NCBI GenBank assembly: GCA_024692905.1
Contig: JAILLY010000102.1
Span: forward strand, 186,001-250,000
Source of the DNA: Lachnospiraceae bacterium
GTDB taxonomy: Bacteria; Bacillota; Clostridia; Lachnospirales; Lachnospiraceae
Direction: 5' to 3'
Length of the DNA: 64,000 bases
The stretch's first letter is position 1, and every line of letters begins with the position of its first letter. Under the pieces are notes generated by a model. It was not told where the DNA came from, did no database searches, and saw only the letters and a list, made by a program, of their open reading frames with translations. A program made the position numbers and the translations under genes. This document shows, in pieces, positions 17,894-26,343 of this stretch.

Positions 17894-19180
17894 ATGAAAA
17901 TAAGATTTAAAAATGCAAGGATACTTACGATGGTCGCCGGACAGGATCTTTTTGAAGGCGAGCTTTGGGTCGAGGGAAGCGTCATAACCTATGCCGGTGC
18001 TTCGATGACCGATGAAGAAGTTAAGGCCGCCGGAAAGGAATTTGAGCGAACGATCGATTGCGGCGGAAATCTTCTCATGCCGGGCTTTAAGGATGCACAT
18101 ACACATTCGGGAATGACCCTTATGCGTTCATATGCTGACGGACTTCCGCTTCAGGAATGGCTTGAGACAAAGATATTCCCCCTGGAAGCGAAGATGACGG
18201 ATGATGACTGTGCACTGCTTACAAAACTTGCGATACTTGAGTACCTTACATCGGGCATTACTTCGATCATGGATATGTACCTTGCTCCGGAGGCTATCGC
18301 AAAGGCCTGCGAGGAGACGGGAATGAGGGTTGTCCAGGTCAGCGGGATCAACAAGTTCGGACCTTCGATCGAAAAGTTTGAAGAAAGATATCTTAAGCTA
18401 AACGGCAGACATCCCCTTTCAAGCTACATGATGGGGTTTCATGCGGAATACACATGTGACCGTGCGCTGCTTGAAAAGCTTTCGGACCTTGCCCATAAAT
18501 ACAATGCCCCCATGTTCACGCATAATTCCGAAACACGCAGAGAGGTAAAGGAATGTGTGGACCGGTATGGTATGACACCCACGGTGTTCCTTGATTCTCT
18601 GGGGATATTTGACTTCGGCGGAGGAGGATATCATTGCTGTTATCTGTCGGATGAGGATTTTGAGGTATTTAAGAAGCGCGGTCTTTCGGCCGTCACCAAT
18701 CCCGGTTCAAATACAAAGCTTGCAAGCGGTATAGCACCCGTGAGGCGTATGCTTGATGAAGGGATCAATGTTGCGATAGGAACCGACGGCCCTTCATCAA
18801 ATAACTGCCTTGATATGTTCAGGGAGATGTTTCTTGTGTCAGGACTTGCTATGCTCCGCGAAAATGATGCTTCCGTGATGAGCGGGATGGATGTTCTTAA
18901 TATGGCAACCGTGAACGGTGCGAAGGCAATGGGGCTTTTTGACTGTGACGTGCTTGCCGAGGGAAAAGAAGCCGATGTGATAATGATAGATCTTAACCAG
19001 CCGAACATGCAGCCGATAAATGATATACCCAATAACCTTGTATTCAGCGGCAGTAAACAGAATGTAAAGATGACAATGATACACGGGGTTATCCGCTATG
19101 AGGACGGCAGGTTCAACATCGGCATGACCGCTGATGAGATCTACAGGGAAGCAAAAGAGATACAGAAGAGGTTATTTTAA
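17894..19180 (+). CDS. Amidohydrolase, MtaD-like nucleoside deaminase
   Basis: This is a 428-residue metal-dependent amidohydrolase of the TRZ/ATZ-MtaD group, which deaminates S-adenosylhomocysteine, methylthioadenosine, 5'-deoxyadenosine or related compounds. Metal ligands are visible: HTH in GFKDAHTHSG near residue 68, His in MFTHNSET, His in GYHCCYL, and Asp in GTDGPSSNN near 299. LPLQEWLETKIFP near 85 is shared with MtaD-type enzymes. The exact substrate cannot be told from sequence, but the neighbours punA, BMP and cdd support nucleoside salvage. AGGAGG precedes the ATG. Confidence 0.85.
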   Translation: MKIRFKNARILTMVAGQDLFEGELWVEGSVITYAGASMTDEEVKAAGKEFERTIDCGGNLLMPGFKDAHTHSGMTLMRSYADGLPLQEWLETKIFPLEAKMTDDDCALLTKLAILEYLTSGITSIMDMYLAPEAIAKACEETGMRVVQVSGINKFGPSIEKFEERYLKLNGRHPLSSYMMGFHAEYTCDRALLEKLSDLAHKYNAPMFTHNSETRREVKECVDRYGMTPTVFLDSLGIFDFGGGGYHCCYLSDEDFEVFKKRGLSAVTNPGSNTKLASGIAPVRRMLDEGINVAIGTDGPSSNNCLDMFREMFLVSGLAMLRENDASVMSGMDVLNMATVNGAKAMGLFDCDVLAEGKEADVIMIDLNQPNMQPINDIPNNLVFSGSKQNVKMTMIHGVIRYEDGRFNIGMTADEIYREAKEIQKRLF

Positions 19181-20865
19181 TGGAATACATGATTTTTATC
19201 GCGATAGTCGCCGTTTTTCTCGCGGTGGTATTTACGGAAGGGGTGATCCGTAACAAGAATGAGAAGCAGCGGTACAGGAAGTATCTTGAGGATAGTTACG
19301 GCAAGGCTTCGGATATAAGTTTAAGTGCCGACGAGATCGAGAGGATCGGAAGGTATGACAGGAGCATTGCCGACGGGACGGGCTTCCATATCGATGATAT
19401 AACGTGGAACGATCTGTCCATGGATGATATTTTTACGGCGATGGACACATGCAGCTGTATGCTCGGCGAAGAACAGCTTTATCACCGGCTGCATACACCG
19501 GTCATCAAGGAAGAAGATGAAGACTATACGCATTTTTCCGAACTTCGCGAATATTTCGAGGATAATGATGATGAGCGGATAACCATGCAGGAAATTCTGC
19601 ATGGTATCGGTATAAACCGCAAGACCAGTATCACAACGGTATTCGATCATGTAAATTCTCTGGAGGGAGAATCAAATATAGCGCATTACGCCATCGATAT
19701 AATGATGGTTTCGGCCATAGCGATGCTCTTTTTACTTCCGGGGATCGGTGTGATCATGCTTATTGCGGCGATGGTCGTATCGATCGGATCTTATCTTAAG
19801 ATGAAAAGGACTCTCGAACCGGTCACCGTAACATTCAATTACACGGCAAAGATGTTAAGGGCAGCCGATGAGGTCATGAAACGGCCCGGTGAAGTACTCG
19901 AAAATGACAAAAAGAAGCTTGAAGCAAGCAGGTCGGCCCTTAAGGATATCGAGAAGAAATCCATATGGATAACTTCCGGCGCGGTTTCCATGGATAATCC
20001 CGCCATGCTCATTCTTGAATATTTAAAGATGTTCTTTCATATCGATCTTATTGCGGTAAATAAGATGGTCGGCCTTTTCAAGGAAAAAAAGGATGATGTT
20101 GAGGTGCTGCGCAGGACACTCGGTGATATTGACGCCTCAATAGCCGCAGGATCATACAGGTTCAGCCTTTCAAAATCATGCGATCCGAGATTTTTGAAGG
20201 ATGATGAACGCCATCTTGAAATAGGAGAATGTATCCATCCCCTGATAAAGGATGCGGTGTATAACAGTATAGATACAAAGGGGCCCGTTCTCCTTACGGG
20301 GTCCAACGCATCCGGAAAATCCACCTTCCTTAAGACAGTCGCGATATGTGCACTCATGGGACAGACTTTGGGTTATGTACCGGCGGAGAAATATACCGCA
20401 CCGAGGTTTGAGATCTATACTTCGATGGCACTAAGCGATAACATCTTAAACGGTGAGAGTTATTTCGTCGTTGAGATCAAGTCGCTCAAACGTATACTTG
20501 ATGCGGAAAAAGACTCTCATCCGATCCTTTGCTGTATAGACGAGGTATTAAGAGGCACCAATACCGTTGAACGTGTTTGCGCGTCAACAAAGATATTAAA
20601 GAGCCTTGATAAAAAGTTATACATACCGTTTGCGGCCACGCATGATATCGAACTTACCCAGCTTCTGAAAAAAGAGTATACCAATTATCACTTCGATGAA
20701 GAAGTAACGGATAATGATGTGAATTTCAATTATAAGCTTAAAGAGGGTGCGGCATCTTCCAGGAATGCCATCAAACTGCTTAAGATCATGGGGTATGATG
20801 AGGATATCATAAAGGAAGCCGATAAGATGGTGGAGAAGTTCATGTCAAGCGGAAGATATGAATAA
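19180..20865 (+). CDS. Membrane-anchored MutS-type ATPase of unknown role
   Basis: The 561-residue protein has a MutS domain V ATPase at its C-terminus: Walker A GSNASGKST near residue 374, the conserved middle segment with SMALSDNILNGESYF, Walker B CIDEVLRGTNT near 452, and the signature-like THDIELT near 488. It lacks MutS mismatch-recognition and connector domains. Residues 1-22 form one membrane segment and 168-205 two more, so it is predicted to sit in the membrane. Such proteins are often labelled mismatch repair, but the domain set does not support that. The start overlaps the previous stop (TAATG). Confidence 0.82.
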   Translation: MEYMIFIAIVAVFLAVVFTEGVIRNKNEKQRYRKYLEDSYGKASDISLSADEIERIGRYDRSIADGTGFHIDDITWNDLSMDDIFTAMDTCSCMLGEEQLYHRLHTPVIKEEDEDYTHFSELREYFEDNDDERITMQEILHGIGINRKTSITTVFDHVNSLEGESNIAHYAIDIMMVSAIAMLFLLPGIGVIMLIAAMVVSIGSYLKMKRTLEPVTVTFNYTAKMLRAADEVMKRPGEVLENDKKKLEASRSALKDIEKKSIWITSGAVSMDNPAMLILEYLKMFFHIDLIAVNKMVGLFKEKKDDVEVLRRTLGDIDASIAAGSYRFSLSKSCDPRFLKDDERHLEIGECIHPLIKDAVYNSIDTKGPVLLTGSNASGKSTFLKTVAICALMGQTLGYVPAEKYTAPRFEIYTSMALSDNILNGESYFVVEIKSLKRILDAEKDSHPILCCIDEVLRGTNTVERVCASTKILKSLDKKLYIPFAATHDIELTQLLKKEYTNYHFDEEVTDNDVNFNYKLKEGAASSRNAIKLLKIMGYDEDIIKEADKMVEKFMSSGRYE

Positions 20866-20875
20866 GGAGTATTCT

Positions 20876-21370
20876 ATGAAAGTCACGATATATACCGACG
20901 GGGCTGCAAGGAGTAATCCGGAAGGGCCCGGTGGGTACGGAACCGTCATACATTATACTGACGGCAGAGGAAACCTGCATGTAAGGGAATACAGTGCAGG
21001 ATATAAAAAGACCACGAATAACAGGATGGAGCTCATGGCTGTGATCGCCGGGCTGGAGGCGCTGACAAAACCCTGCGATGTGGAAGTGATATCCGATTCG
21101 AAATATGTTACCGAAGCATTCAACAGCCACTGGGTGGACGGGTGGATAAAGAATAACTGGAGGAATTCCCAGAAAAAACCTGTGCTTAACGTGGATCTGT
21201 GGAAACGGCTCCTTAACGCGATGGGTGGCCATAACGTAAGCTTTACATGGGTCAAGGGACATGCCGGACATCCGGAAAATGAAAGATGCGACTATCTGGC
21301 GACAAATGCGGCGGATTCCGATGACCTTCTTGATGATGTTATTGACTCGGAGGTCAATGCGGTGATATAG
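20876..21370 (+). CDS. rnhA: Ribonuclease HI
   Basis: RNase HI cleaves the RNA strand of RNA-DNA hybrids. The 164-residue protein has all four catalytic acids: Asp in YTDGAA near residue 8, Glu in RMELMAV near 49, Asp in SDSKY near 72, and Asp in NERCDYLA near 140. The basic-handle segment WVDGWIKNNW and KGHAGHPENE are also present. I start at ATG 20876, which has AAGGAG eight bases upstream; an in-frame ATG at 20858 lies within the previous gene. A short acidic tail (residues 147-164) is extra to the family core. Confidence 0.93.
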   Translation: MKVTIYTDGAARSNPEGPGGYGTVIHYTDGRGNLHVREYSAGYKKTTNNRMELMAVIAGLEALTKPCDVEVISDSKYVTEAFNSHWVDGWIKNNWRNSQKKPVLNVDLWKRLLNAMGGHNVSFTWVKGHAGHPENERCDYLATNAADSDDLLDDVIDSEVNAVI

Positions 21371-21403
21371 TAGGGCATGGTTTTATGAAAGGAACGGGTG
21401 GCT

Positions 21404-21568
21404 ATGATCAGTTTTTTTAATGAATTCATTTCATATCTTCTTTTAGTCATAATAATGGCAGCGGTTGCCGTATGCGGTGCTGTATGCGGTAAGAAGCTCC
21501 GTGACCGCAAGGATACGGCAAATAATGCCGCAGGGGCTGAAGATGCAAAGGATGGTAACAAACAGTGA
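21404..21568 (+). CDS. Small single-pass membrane protein, 54 residues, unknown function
   Basis: A short reading frame starts at ATG 21404 with AAAGGA upstream and ends TGA 21566-21568. The product has one hydrophobic segment (residues 4-29, with YLLLVIIMAAVAVCGA), then a basic patch KKLRDRK and a polar Ala/Asp-rich tail. A short N-terminus, a membrane helix and positive charge after it suggest the tail is cytoplasmic. The stop overlaps the GTG start of thrC (GTGA), which argues that it is translated. I do not recognise its function. Confidence 0.72.
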   Translation: MISFFNEFISYLLLVIIMAAVAVCGAVCGKKLRDRKDTANNAAGAEDAKDGNKQ

Positions 21569-23061
21569 ATGCATCAAAGGAATTATACTATATAAGCACA
21601 AGAGGAGATAAGACTAAGCTGACCTCCTCGGAAGCCGTGATAAAGGGTTTATGTGATGACGGCGGATTATATGTGCCTGAATTTTTTCCAAAGTCCGGAA
21701 TAAGCCTTGATGAACTTGCCGGATATGATTATAAGACAACGGCATATGAGGTTATGAAGCTCTTCTTTACGGATTATACCGAAAGTGAGCTTAAGGACTG
21801 TATAAATAAGGCATATGACGATAAATTCGATGATGAGAGTATCGCTCCTCTCGTAAAGAAAGGCGATCAGTATTTCCTTGAGCTTTTCCACGGAAAGACG
21901 ATCGCATTCAAGGATATGGCTTTATCTATCCTGCCGCATCTGCTGACTACGGCCATGAAGAAGAACAGGGTGGATAAGGAGGTAGTGATCCTGACCGCCA
22001 CCTCGGGTGATACGGGCAAGGCAGCACTTGCCGGATTTGCCGATGTACCGGGAACCAGGATAATAGTGTTTTATCCCAAGGGAGGAGTCAGCAGGATACA
22101 GGAACTCCAGATGGTGACCGAGAAGGGCAGGAATACGAAGGTTGTCGGGGTAAAGGGGAATTTCGATGACTGCCAGACCGGCGTCAAGCTGATCTTCAAT
22201 GACGAAACGCTAAGGAAGGAACTTGAGGAAAAAGGATTTGTATTTTCCTCGGCAAATTCGATCAATATCGGAAGGCTGATCCCTCAGGTGGCATATTATT
22301 TTTATGCTTACGGGCGCATGGTAAAGTCAGGCGCCATAAAAGCGGGAGATAAGTTGAATTTCACAGTTCCGACTGGCAATTTCGGCAACATACTTGCGGC
22401 TTACTACGCAGGACGCATAGGACTTCCGGTCGGAAGGCTTGTATGTGCATCAAATGAGAATAAGGTGCTGTTTGATTTCTTTAACAGCGGCTGCTACGAC
22501 AGAAACAGGGATTTCATACTGACTTCATCGCCGTCTATGGATATCCTGGTTTCAAGTAATCTTGAAAGGCTTATCTATCACGCACTTCGAGATGATGCCG
22601 TAAAGACAGCATCTTTTATGAAAGAATTAAGAGATTACGGGAAATATGATGTCGGCAAAGATAAGATGGCAGGATTTAACGGTTTCTACGGGTTATACAC
22701 GAGTGAGGATGAAGTATTTAAAACCATAAGGTCGGTATATGAGAAGACCGGATATGTGATAGATACGCATACCGCAGTCGCCGCTGCCGCAGATATAAAA
22801 TACAGGTCCATGGGGTTTGACGATCATCCCGGAGTGGTAATCTCAACGGCGAGCCCGTATAAGTTTACGAGGAACGTCATGAAGGCTCTGGGGGCAGATG
22901 TTTCGACCGGGGATGACTTTGAGCTCGTTGACGAACTTGAGAGTATCAGCGGTGTGAAGATCCCACCGGCGGTTGAGGAGATAAGAAATGCCGATATCAT
23001 TCATGATACGGTCTGTGAAAAGGAAGATATGAAGGAAATAGTAAAAAGCAGCCTGATATGA
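21565..23061 (+). CDS. thrC: Threonine synthase
   Basis: This PLP enzyme converts O-phosphohomoserine to threonine. The 498-residue protein has the long-form architecture: N-terminal YYISTRGD, the PLP lysine in TIAFKDMA near residue 113, ATSGDTGKAA near 149, and the PLP-phosphate region TVPTGNFGN near 270. It starts with GTG at 21565, overlapping the upstream small ORF stop by four bases. No closer ATG gives the conserved N-terminus. The last codons form the left arm of a transcription terminator. Confidence 0.93.
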   Translation: MNASKELYYISTRGDKTKLTSSEAVIKGLCDDGGLYVPEFFPKSGISLDELAGYDYKTTAYEVMKLFFTDYTESELKDCINKAYDDKFDDESIAPLVKKGDQYFLELFHGKTIAFKDMALSILPHLLTTAMKKNRVDKEVVILTATSGDTGKAALAGFADVPGTRIIVFYPKGGVSRIQELQMVTEKGRNTKVVGVKGNFDDCQTGVKLIFNDETLRKELEEKGFVFSSANSINIGRLIPQVAYYFYAYGRMVKSGAIKAGDKLNFTVPTGNFGNILAAYYAGRIGLPVGRLVCASNENKVLFDFFNSGCYDRNRDFILTSSPSMDILVSSNLERLIYHALRDDAVKTASFMKELRDYGKYDVGKDKMAGFNGFYGLYTSEDEVFKTIRSVYEKTGYVIDTHTAVAAAADIKYRSMGFDDHPGVVISTASPYKFTRNVMKALGADVSTGDDFELVDELESISGVKIPPAVEEIRNADIIHDTVCEKEDMKEIVKSSLI

Positions 23062-23074
23062 CAGGCTGCTTTTT
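23043..23074. terminator. Bidirectional rho-independent terminator between thrC and the cheX-like gene
   Basis: A perfect 13-base-pair inverted repeat (AAAAAGCAGCCTG at 23043-23055 with CAGGCTGCTTTTT at 23062-23074) surrounds a six-base loop. A-runs and T-runs flank the GC core, so it can stop transcription in both directions. The loop holds the thrC stop codon (23059-23061), and the minus-strand gene ends 11 bases away. Confidence 0.92.
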
Positions 23075-23084
23075 CAAAATTCAT

Positions 23085-23612
23085 TCAATGCTCCGAGCCG
23101 GGAAGTTCATACAGCAGAAACCTTACGACTCCAAAGGAAAACCTTATCGGTATAATAGTGATCTTGCCGTTTACCTCCGTGGTTATATCAAGGTATTTGT
23201 TCTGTCTGGGGGGATCTAAGCTCAGTTCACATATATTCAGCTTGCTCAGAAGAACTATGAACAAACCGTTGTGAAGGTTGAGGAAGTCCAACAGGGCCTC
23301 CTTTGCGAGTGTATCGAATGTGTCCACGCCGAGCTTAGAATACATCTCGGCAAACGCTACCAGCACATCTGGATTGCCGTCGATCGCCGAATATGCCGAA
23401 GGCACCCCGGTGATGTCCTGCGAAAGTTCCCATGAAGCCTTGTATTTGTCGACCGTCTCGATGTCTTCCACAACGATGGACGAATCCACATAAAGTGATA
23501 CATCGGAAACAAGCTTCTCGATATATGTTCGCACAAATTCGGTAAGATCGGATGCAATATCATTATAATTTGAATTATCAAGTATGTTGACAACCAGTTC
23601 ATCGCTTTTCAT
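23085..23612 (-). CDS. CheX-like chemotaxis phosphatase-type protein
   Basis: The 175-residue protein resembles CheX/CheC-type CheY-P phosphatases: a mixed alpha-beta protein with the helix LAKEALLDFLNLHNGLF near residue 105, where CheX proteins place their catalytic Glu and Asn. It likely acts on the CheY-like regulator encoded immediately upstream. I chose the ATG at 23612 because AAGGAG lies eight bases before it; the frame extends to 23651 without an RBS. Sequence resemblance is modest, so the assignment is tentative. Confidence 0.65.
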   Translation of the reverse strand: MKSDELVVNILDNSNYNDIASDLTEFVRTYIEKLVSDVSLYVDSSIVVEDIETVDKYKASWELSQDITGVPSAYSAIDGNPDVLVAFAEMYSKLGVDTFDTLAKEALLDFLNLHNGLFIVLLSKLNICELSLDPPRQNKYLDITTEVNGKITIIPIRFSFGVVRFLLYELPGSEH

Positions 23613-23650
23613 CTGTTCTTCTCCTTGGATTGGATCATACACCGGATACA

Positions 23651-24022
23651 TTATCCGAGATTGTTCTCGAGTATCTGCTTAAGTATTTCCTTTTCAACGG
23701 GTTTCTGGATGAAATCCTTGGCTCCGGCCTTGATAACCTCTCTTAAATGGGTCTGTGTTCCCACGGAAGAGATCACCACGATCTTTGCTTCGGGGTCGAA
23801 TTCGCGTATTTCCTTTGTGGCGGTGATACCGTCCTTTACAGGCATCACGATATCGAGAAATACAACATCGGGTTTTTCTTTCTTATATGTTATCACGGCA
23901 TCCTCGCCGTTTGATACCTCCAGCACATTGTCATACCCGAATGAATTGAGCATGGCAGTTATGCTTTTTCTTGCGAGTATGGAATCATCGCATACAAGTA
24001 ATTTGACATCTGAACGTTTCAT
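23651..24022 (-). CDS. Single-domain CheY-like response regulator
   Basis: A stand-alone receiver of 123 residues. It carries the acidic pair in LVCDDS, the phospho-acceptor Asp57 in FLDIVMP, the Ser in VISSVG and the Lys in IQKPV. There is no output domain, so it must act by protein contact, as in chemotaxis. The start has GGAGGA six bases upstream, and the gene has its own promoter across the end of the citrate synthase gene. It precedes the CheX-like gene by 38 bases. Confidence 0.9.
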   Translation of the reverse strand: MKRSDVKLLVCDDSILARKSITAMLNSFGYDNVLEVSNGEDAVITYKKEKPDVVFLDIVMPVKDGITATKEIREFDPEAKIVVISSVGTQTHLREVIKAGAKDFIQKPVEKEILKQILENNLG

Positions 24023-24059
24023 ATACTTCCTCCGGACCGTATCTGGTACCCTTGATCAG

Positions 24060-24088
24060 ATTTTACTCCATATCGGAAAATAATTCAA
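24060..24088 (-). promoter_or_regulatory. Predicted promoter of the cheY-cheX-like pair, overlapping the citrate synthase stop
   Basis: On the minus strand TTGAAT (24088-24083) is followed after 17 bases by TAAAAT (24065-24060). The -35 box includes the citrate synthase stop codon (24087-24085). The predicted start near 24053 gives a leader of about 30 bases to the regulator gene. Confidence 0.55.
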
Positions 24089-25455
24089 TCGCGCCGGCTG
24101 TTAAGGGGGATATAATCGTGATCGTCCGAAACGGGTTTGTATGCCGGACGGATGATCTTGCTGTTATTGTTCAGCTCCTCGAGACGGTGGGCACTCCAGC
24201 CGACGATCCTTGCGATGGCGAATATCGGAGTATAAAGCTCCTTGGGCAGACCGAGCATATCGTAAACAAGTCCGGAATAGAAATCCACATTGCAGCAGAC
24301 ACCCTTGTATATCTTGCGTTCGCGGGCTATAACCTCGGGGCCGAGCTTGGCGACCGTGGAATAAAGAGCAAATTCTCTTTCGAGACCCTTTTCGATAGCA
24401 AGTTTCTTAACGAAGGTCCTGAATATCTGCTCACGGGGGTCGGAGAGTGAATATACGGCATGTCCCATACCATAGATGAGTCCCTGCTTATCAAAAGCCT
24501 CCCTGTTTAAGACTTTTACGAGATAATCCCTTATCTCATCCTCATCCTCCCAGTCCCTGATATGCTCCTGCATATCAGCGAACATATCTATGACTTTCAG
24601 ATTGGCTCCGCCGTGCCTGGGGCCTTTAAGCGAACCTATGGCCGCGGCTATGACCGAATATGTATCGGTTCCCGAAGAAGATACCACGTGAGTCGTAAAT
24701 GTCGAGTTATTACCGCCGCCGTGTTCCATGTGGAGTACCAGAGCAACGTCGAGTATCCTTGCCTCAAGCGGGGTATATGTCTTATTGGCCCTGAGTATCC
24801 TCAGGATGTTTTCGGCCGTTGACAGCTCGTTCTTGGGCGAATGGATATAAAGGCTCTTGCCGTCGTGATAATGCCTGTAAGCCTGATATCCGTATACCGA
24901 AAGAAGAGGGAAGAGGCTTATGAGCTGCAGGCACTGCCTTAATACATTTGGAGTACTTATATCATTCGCATTTTCATCATATGAATACAGGGTGAGAACA
25001 CTCCGGGCAAGGGTATTCATCATATCCGGGCTCGGGGCCTTCATTATTATATCGCGGACGAAACTTGTGGGAAGAGTGCGGTATTGCGCAAGCAGGTCGC
25101 AAAAGTCCTTAAGTTCCCTTCGGTTGGGAAGTTTATTGAACAGCAGAAGATAAGTTACTTCCTCAAAACCGAAGCGCTCCTCACTCGTAAAGCCGCGAAC
25201 AAGATCGCGGACATTATATCCGCGGTAGAACAGTTCGCCTTCGATCGGTATCTGGACTCCGTCAACTATCTTGTTGGCACGTACATCGGAAATATTGGTA
25301 AGTCCGGCCAGAACACCCTTGCCGTTCAAGTCCCTTAGGCCTCTCTTGACATCATATGAAGCATACAGCTGCGGGTCGATCCGGTTACCTTCCTCGGTCA
25401 TACCGGCAAGCCTGATGATTTCCGGGGTGATCTCGTAATAATTTGTGTTATTCAT
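24085..25455 (-). CDS. Citrate synthase
   Basis: The 456-residue protein condenses oxaloacetate and acetyl-CoA; a methylcitrate role cannot be excluded. Active-site residues are visible: His in LHMEHGGGNNSTF near residue 260, His in MGHAVYSLSDPR near 335, and Asp in VDFYSGLVYDMLG near 393. The N-terminal extension of about 60 residues before the GVLAGLT segment is typical of the long Clostridial type. In anaerobes of this group it usually feeds glutamate synthesis. GAGGCG precedes the ATG. Confidence 0.92.
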   Translation of the reverse strand: MNNTNYYEITPEIIRLAGMTEEGNRIDPQLYASYDVKRGLRDLNGKGVLAGLTNISDVRANKIVDGVQIPIEGELFYRGYNVRDLVRGFTSEERFGFEEVTYLLLFNKLPNRRELKDFCDLLAQYRTLPTSFVRDIIMKAPSPDMMNTLARSVLTLYSYDENANDISTPNVLRQCLQLISLFPLLSVYGYQAYRHYHDGKSLYIHSPKNELSTAENILRILRANKTYTPLEARILDVALVLHMEHGGGNNSTFTTHVVSSSGTDTYSVIAAAIGSLKGPRHGGANLKVIDMFADMQEHIRDWEDEDEIRDYLVKVLNREAFDKQGLIYGMGHAVYSLSDPREQIFRTFVKKLAIEKGLEREFALYSTVAKLGPEVIARERKIYKGVCCNVDFYSGLVYDMLGLPKELYTPIFAIARIVGWSAHRLEELNNNSKIIRPAYKPVSDDHDYIPLNSRRD

Positions 25456-25488
25456 AAGGTCGCCTCGCTTTCGGATAAATAGACGTAA

Positions 25489-25516
25489 ATCATAACAAGT
25501 TTACCATAACAGTCAA
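25489..25516 (-). promoter_or_regulatory. Predicted promoter of citrate synthase
   Basis: On the minus strand TTGACT (25516-25511) is followed after 16 bases by TATGAT (25494-25489), giving a leader of about 27 bases. The boxes match sigma-A consensus at five of six positions each. Confidence 0.55.
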
Positions 25517-25704
25517 CCGCATGGCAAATGGTATTTGGTAAAAATGTTCAAATACATGGCGTTTACGGGATGTTATGTAATATTTTTGCACAAGAGGTAA
25601 AAAAAGTGCTTGAAGTGGTAAAAGATTTACATTCTAAAATTTGTAAAACTTATGTATATTTTATGTATAAATTATGAACTAAACGTTTAAGAAGGCTGGT
25701 TTTA
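25517..25704 (+). promoter_or_regulatory. AT-rich upstream region of the lipoprotein gene
   Basis: This is the rest of the divergent gap between citrate synthase and the lipoprotein gene. It is strongly AT-rich from about 25590 and holds several overlapping -10-like hexamers (for example TATAAA near 25666) with TTGTAA and TTGAAG as possible -35 boxes, none at ideal spacing. A promoter for the lipoprotein gene very probably lies here but I cannot fix it. No riboswitch-like structure was recognised. Confidence 0.4.
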
Positions 25705-26253
25705 ATGAAAAGCATGAAGGTTACCGCCATTCTGGCAGCGTTGGTACTGACGGCCGGATTGCTTGGCGGGTGCGGCGGTAAGGCCGAGCATTGGTCATAT
25801 AATTATGAACCCGAAAAAGAAGTGCTGACGCTTTATGATAACGGCAAGGCGGTTTTCAACGGCACCGAATATACTTATACAAGGAACGATAAGTTCATAA
25901 GTATGACCGGATCTGACGGAGTTACTGTCGATCACAGGTATGAGAACGATAAAGACGGTATGATCTTTTATGACCGGTCCGTTTATACCCGTAAAGAAGG
26001 AACCGGAAAGAACGGGATAATAGGAGAGTGGACGCATGAAAACGGACACAATCTTTTCAGGTTCGGAGATGACGGCCAGTTCAGCGAAGAGAATATATTC
26101 TACGGACATTACAGAGTTGACGAGAGCGACCATTCCATAAAGCTCATGTATGTCGAACCGATGCAGGACACAGTACTTTATTACAGTGTTGAAGGGGATA
26201 AGATGACGATAGATTACCCCTGGCCCATGGTAAGGACTGTAAACGGTAAATGA
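25705..26253 (+). CDS. Small putative lipoprotein
   Basis: A 182-residue exported lipoprotein with a clean signal peptide and lipobox LGGC (Cys23). The mature part is rich in Tyr, Asp and Gly and seems to consist of two beta-rich repeats, each with a KxxxMTxD-like strand pattern (for example FISMTGSDG and KMTIDYPW). Such short repeats occur in DUF-type Lachnospiraceae lipoproteins with lipocalin-like strands. No function can be given. It precedes the sugar-binding protein gene by 90 bases. Confidence 0.75.
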   Translation: MKSMKVTAILAALVLTAGLLGGCGGKAEHWSYNYEPEKEVLTLYDNGKAVFNGTEYTYTRNDKFISMTGSDGVTVDHRYENDKDGMIFYDRSVYTRKEGTGKNGIIGEWTHENGHNLFRFGDDGQFSEENIFYGHYRVDESDHSIKLMYVEPMQDTVLYYSVEGDKMTIDYPWPMVRTVNGK

Positions 26254-26266
26254 TCTAAACGATCGA

Positions 26267-26308
26267 AGGCGGGAAACCGCTTGAGATAAATGACGGCATA
26301 AGCCGTCA
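26267..26308 (+). other. Two consecutive stem-loops upstream of the sugar-binding protein gene
   Basis: Hairpin 1 pairs AGGCGG (26267-26272) with CCGCTT (26277-26282) around a GAAA tetraloop. Hairpin 2 pairs TGACGGC (26291-26297) with GCCGTCA (26302-26308) around ATAA. Neither is followed by a T-run, so they are not standard terminators. They lie 36 bases before the strong RBS of the binding-protein gene and could stabilise or define its mRNA end. Confidence 0.55.
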
Positions 26309-26343
26309 GAACTACAATTCCAATTTATTAAGGAGGTTATGTT

